DNA of 5,639 nt from Sulfurospirillaceae bacterium (GTDB taxonomy: Bacteria > Campylobacterota > Campylobacteria > Campylobacterales > Sulfurospirillaceae): contig JAQWCT010000172.1 in NCBI GenBank assembly GCA_028705785.1, forward strand, positions 1 to 5,639, read 5' to 3'. A model generated the notes under the pieces. That model did no database searches. It worked only from the letters and a program-made list of their open reading frames with translations, and had not been told where the DNA came from. The position numbers were made by a program, and so were the translations under genes. This document shows, piece after piece, positions 2,897-5,639 of the stretch. Numbering within the stretch: the stretch's first letter is position 1; each line of letters starts with the position of its first letter.

Positions 2897-5639
2897 ATGG
2901 CAAAGAAAAAGATAAACAACGACTATGCCAATCTTATCATTGTAGGGCTTGGAGCAAGTGCTGGAGGGTTTGAAGCACTCCAAAAATTTATTCAAAATAT
3001 CGAGCCATCAAGCAGAATCGCTTATGTCATCGTTCAGCATCTTGACCCAAAACAACCAACGCTTTTAGGAACACTTTTAGAGCGCTTTTCAAAAATCCCT
3101 ATTATTGCCGTTAGCGATAACCTTGAACCTTTGGCGGATCATATCTACTATTGTCCTCCTAACTCGGATATTATCATTGAAGAAGGTCACTTTAAACTCG
3201 TTTCCCCTTCTCTAAAGCCCTATCCCAAGCCCTCAGTCAATCGATTTCTCAAATCCCTAGCACTTGAAAAAAAAGAAAAAGCGATTGGGATTATTCTCAG
3301 TGGTACAGGAAGTGATGGGGCGGAAGGCATTGTTGCCATCAAACAAGCAGGCGGCATTGCGCTTGCGGAAAATGAGGATGCCAAATATTTTTCGATGCCA
3401 AAAGCCGCCATCGATACTCACGCCGTTGATGCCGTCCTCCCCTCGGAATTATTAGCACAAGGGATTCCTCATGCCATTGATGACCCAAAATATTTTGATC
3501 GCCATTTCGACCTTTTAGACAACATTGATAAAGTATTTCGTTTACTCAATCAAAAAAGCGAAGTCGATTTTAGTGACTACAAAGAAAATACCATCCATCG
3601 TCGTTTAGAGCGACGCATTATCGATACAAAATCGGAAAGTGTGAATGACTACATCGACCTTTTGCAACGCTCTCATGCCGAAATTTTGAACCTCAAAAAA
3701 GAGCTTTTGATTATCGTGACCTCTTTGTTTCGTGATAAAGAAGCGTTTAGAGCGTTATCCAAAGAGATGGAACCTCTCTTAAAAGACAAACACGATAATC
3801 ACCTTCGTATCTGGGTTGCCGCGTGTGCTACGGGTGATGAGGCGTATTCATTAGCTATTGTCATGAGTGAACTTTTAAAGAAAATGGAAATAACCAAAAA
3901 AGTCACTATTTTCGCCACTGATGTGAGCGAAGAAGCTATTGATGAAGCACGAAGTCGAAGTTTTAGCGAAGAAGAAATCAGCGAGGTTGACCCTAAGGTT
4001 CTTGAAACCTATTTCGTCGAAAAAAATCATAGATATACTCCGATTAAATCTATACGGGATATGATTGTATTTTCAAAGCACGATGTGATTAAAGACCCAC
4101 CATTTCTAAATCTTGATTTGGTGAGTTGCCGAAACCTTTTGATTTATTTTAATTCAGGATTACAACAGCGTGTCATCAGCATCTTTTCGTATGCCTTACG
4201 CTTTCAGGGATTGATGTTTTTAGGTTTGTCTGAAACTATCGGCAATCTCACTTCAATCTTTGCCATTATCGATAACAAATACAAAATTTACCGCAAATCA
4301 AATGATATGGGCAATATTGACATTGAAGCACTTGCCTATTTTCAGAAAAAAGATTTTCAGCGTGGCTCTCGAAAATTACGGGATGAAGTAAACTCTTTAG
4401 ATATAAACGGCTCAATCAACAATGCTGTAGCGGGATTTTTTGCCCAAAACGGTATCGTCGTTGACTCTAGTGGGGGAATTTTATTTTTCAAAGGGGAAAA
4501 TAAATACATCTCACATCCTAGTGGCTTGGCAACCAATGACATTTATAAGCAAGTTTCAGATTTTCTTAGACTCGATTTGCGGGCAACGCTTAACGAAGCA
4601 GTAAAAAACGAGCATGTCACTGCCTCGAAAAAAATCCGCCTCTTGCCCCTTACGGATGACCACGTCTACATTACTATCACCGTTTTTCCACTTCCTAAAA
4701 ACAAACTTGCGGAAAATAGCTATTTTATTACCTTTGAAGAAATCAATGAGACCGATAGGTCTGTTCTTCTCTCTCATCAAATGCAGATACATGATATCAA
4801 TGATGTCAATATCTTAGAGAATGAGCTAACTGCACTTAAAGAGCGTTTGCAAATCACCATTGAAGAGCTTGAAACCTCAAACGAAGAACTCCAAAGTACC
4901 AACGAAGAGCTTCAATCCACCAACGAGGAACTTCAATCCACCAATGAAGAGTTGGAAACCTCAAATGAAGAGCTTCAAAGTACCAATGAAGAGTTACACA
5001 CGGTCAATGATGAATTAGAGCATAAAAATAAAGAATTGGCATTTGTCAATGAAGCACTCAACAAAGTGGTCGAAGTTATCAACACTGATGTCTTGATTTT
5101 AGACAAAAATCTTGACCTTTTCCTTCACACCAAAGGGATGGAACGCTTTTTCAAAATCAACTACACTCATAAAATTAATCTGAGCGAAATCATTATCAAT
5201 GCTCTAGTCTCCATCCCTGATTTATTTGAAAAAGTCAAAGATGTTGTCCAACATAAAACAGAAGTTGAATACGATTTGATCATCGACAACCGTATCTACT
5301 GGTTCCAAATCAAATCAATAAACTTTTCGAGCGATGATTTTGGTGTTATTATTGGATTTACCGATAAAACGGATATTATCCGCAATCAAGAGCTTATGTT
5401 CCAACAATCAAAACTGGCTAGTATGGGTGAAATGATCGGAAATATCGCGCATCAATGGAGACAACCACTCAACTCGCTTGCGCTTAATCTTTTTGCAATA
5501 GAGAAAAAATTTCATACCGATGCGGTCAATAAAGACCTCTTTCACACTTTCGTAGAAGAGTCTCAAAAAACCATTCAGCATATGTCCACCACCATTGATG
5601 ATTTTAGAGATTTTTTCAACCCGAACAAAGCAAAAAAGC
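2897..5639 (+). CDS. CheB-CheR-PAS-coiled coil-PAS-histidine kinase fusion (3' end outside window)
   Basis: The first 914 codons of a cytoplasmic multidomain signalling protein. Residues about 12-190 are a CheB methylesterase domain, with catalytic triad S21 (GLGASAGG), H48 (VQHLDP) and D140 (SGTGSDGAEG), but no receiver domain. Residues about 205-468 are a CheR methyltransferase domain with SLFRD (276-280), the SAM loop ACATGDEAYS (309-318), FATDVSEEA (339-347) and LVSCRNLLIYF (408-418). Residues about 503-617 form a PAS-like domain. Residues 656-718 are a heptad coiled coil, followed by a second PAS-like domain (about 718-828). The H-box SMGEMIGNIAHQWRQPLN, phospho-acceptor H852, begins a histidine kinase whose ATPase domain lies beyond the window. 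CheB-CheR-PAS fusions of this kind are known signalling proteins outside standard chemotaxis; their methyl targets are mostly undefined. The gene is in an operon with the LOV regulator, suggesting a shared pathway. Catalytic residues look intact. Confidence 0.93.
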   Translation, partial: MAKKKINNDYANLIIVGLGASAGGFEALQKFIQNIEPSSRIAYVIVQHLDPKQPTLLGTLLERFSKIPIIAVSDNLEPLADHIYYCPPNSDIIIEEGHFKLVSPSLKPYPKPSVNRFLKSLALEKKEKAIGIILSGTGSDGAEGIVAIKQAGGIALAENEDAKYFSMPKAAIDTHAVDAVLPSELLAQGIPHAIDDPKYFDRHFDLLDNIDKVFRLLNQKSEVDFSDYKENTIHRRLERRIIDTKSESVNDYIDLLQRSHAEILNLKKELLIIVTSLFRDKEAFRALSKEMEPLLKDKHDNHLRIWVAACATGDEAYSLAIVMSELLKKMEITKKVTIFATDVSEEAIDEARSRSFSEEEISEVDPKVLETYFVEKNHRYTPIKSIRDMIVFSKHDVIKDPPFLNLDLVSCRNLLIYFNSGLQQRVISIFSYALRFQGLMFLGLSETIGNLTSIFAIIDNKYKIYRKSNDMGNIDIEALAYFQKKDFQRGSRKLRDEVNSLDINGSINNAVAGFFAQNGIVVDSSGGILFFKGENKYISHPSGLATNDIYKQVSDFLRLDLRATLNEAVKNEHVTASKKIRLLPLTDDHVYITITVFPLPKNKLAENSYFITFEEINETDRSVLLSHQMQIHDINDVNILENELTALKERLQITIEELETSNEELQSTNEELQSTNEELQSTNEELETSNEELQSTNEELHTVNDELEHKNKELAFVNEALNKVVEVINTDVLILDKNLDLFLHTKGMERFFKINYTHKINLSEIIINALVSIPDLFEKVKDVVQHKTEVEYDLIIDNRIYWFQIKSINFSSDDFGVIIGFTDKTDIIRNQELMFQQSKLASMGEMIGNIAHQWRQPLNSLALNLFAIEKKFHTDAVNKDLFHTFVEESQKTIQHMSTTIDDFRDFFNPNKAKK
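4862..5029 (+). repeat. Tandem heptad (21-bp) repeat encoding the EELQSTN coiled coil
   Basis: Eight successive heptads at residues 656-711 read EELETSN, EELQSTN three times, EELETSN, EELQSTN, EELHTVN and DELEHKN, with KELAFVN continuing the phase. Leucine sits at one fixed heptad position, as in a parallel signalling helix joining the PAS domains of CheB-CheR-PAS proteins. At the DNA level the 21-bp units differ by many synonymous changes (for example CTT/CTC/TTG/TTA for Leu), so the array is old and kept at protein level, not a recent slippage product. Confidence 0.85.

Noticed and set aside
3821..3856. CheR SAM loop with Ala in place of the first Gly (ACATGDEAYS)
   Set aside because: From memory, enterobacterial CheR also has Ala in this part of the motif, so it is not evidence of an inactive enzyme.
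3220..4817. Several 60-80 codon frames inside the CheB-CheR gene
   Set aside because: All are alternative frames of a continuous reading frame with intact domain motifs.

Overview
The window looks like a piece of a Campylobacterota (epsilonproteobacterial) chromosome, most likely Sulfurospirillum or a close relative. The evidence is the AT-rich composition, a GyrA N-terminus very like that of Campylobacter, a histidine-kinase H-box of the 'IAHQWRQPL' type common in this phylum, and TATAAT-type promoters without clear -35 boxes. The genus is an inference from my memory of these families; no search was run.

Layout. (1) 1-583, minus strand: the first 194 codons of gyrA, running off the left edge, with its own TATAAT promoter and a short leader. 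(2) 634-1500: an 867-bp mobile element of the RAYT (Y1/HUH single-strand transposase) kind. It has one intact 252-aa transposase gene on the minus strand and 38-bp inverted ends (36/38 identical, the inner 30 bp perfect). The left end contains the transposase stop codon. The right end contains the Shine-Dalgarno of the next gene. (3) 1506-2024, plus strand: an unrecognised 172-aa protein with two predicted membrane helices and a soluble C-terminal part. (4) 2025-2173: a 149-bp intergenic region with two copies of the palindrome TTACATGTAA 32 bp apart and an extended -10 promoter placed so that the next mRNA would start at or beside its AUG. (5) 2174-2893, plus strand: a 239-aa protein with an OmpR/PhoB-type winged helix followed by a LOV-type PAS domain (GRNCRFLHG, adduct cysteine present), a candidate blue-light or redox-sensing transcription factor. 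(6) 2897 to the right edge, plus strand: a large fusion protein, CheB methylesterase, CheR methyltransferase, PAS, heptad coiled coil, PAS, histidine-kinase H-box, truncated by the window end.

How the parts relate. The LOV-winged-helix gene and the CheB/CheR/kinase gene are 3 nt apart, in the same frame, and almost certainly one operon. They probably form a light- or redox-responsive signalling unit in which the DNA-binding protein carries a LOV sensor instead of a receiver domain. The RAYT element sits between gyrA and the membrane-protein gene and may have separated that gene from an original promoter back-to-back with that of gyrA.

The palindrome TTACATGTAA occurs four times exactly and once at 9/10 between 593 and 2100, and not in the rest of the window. 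This is far above my rough chance expectation and is the most striking unexplained sequence signal here.
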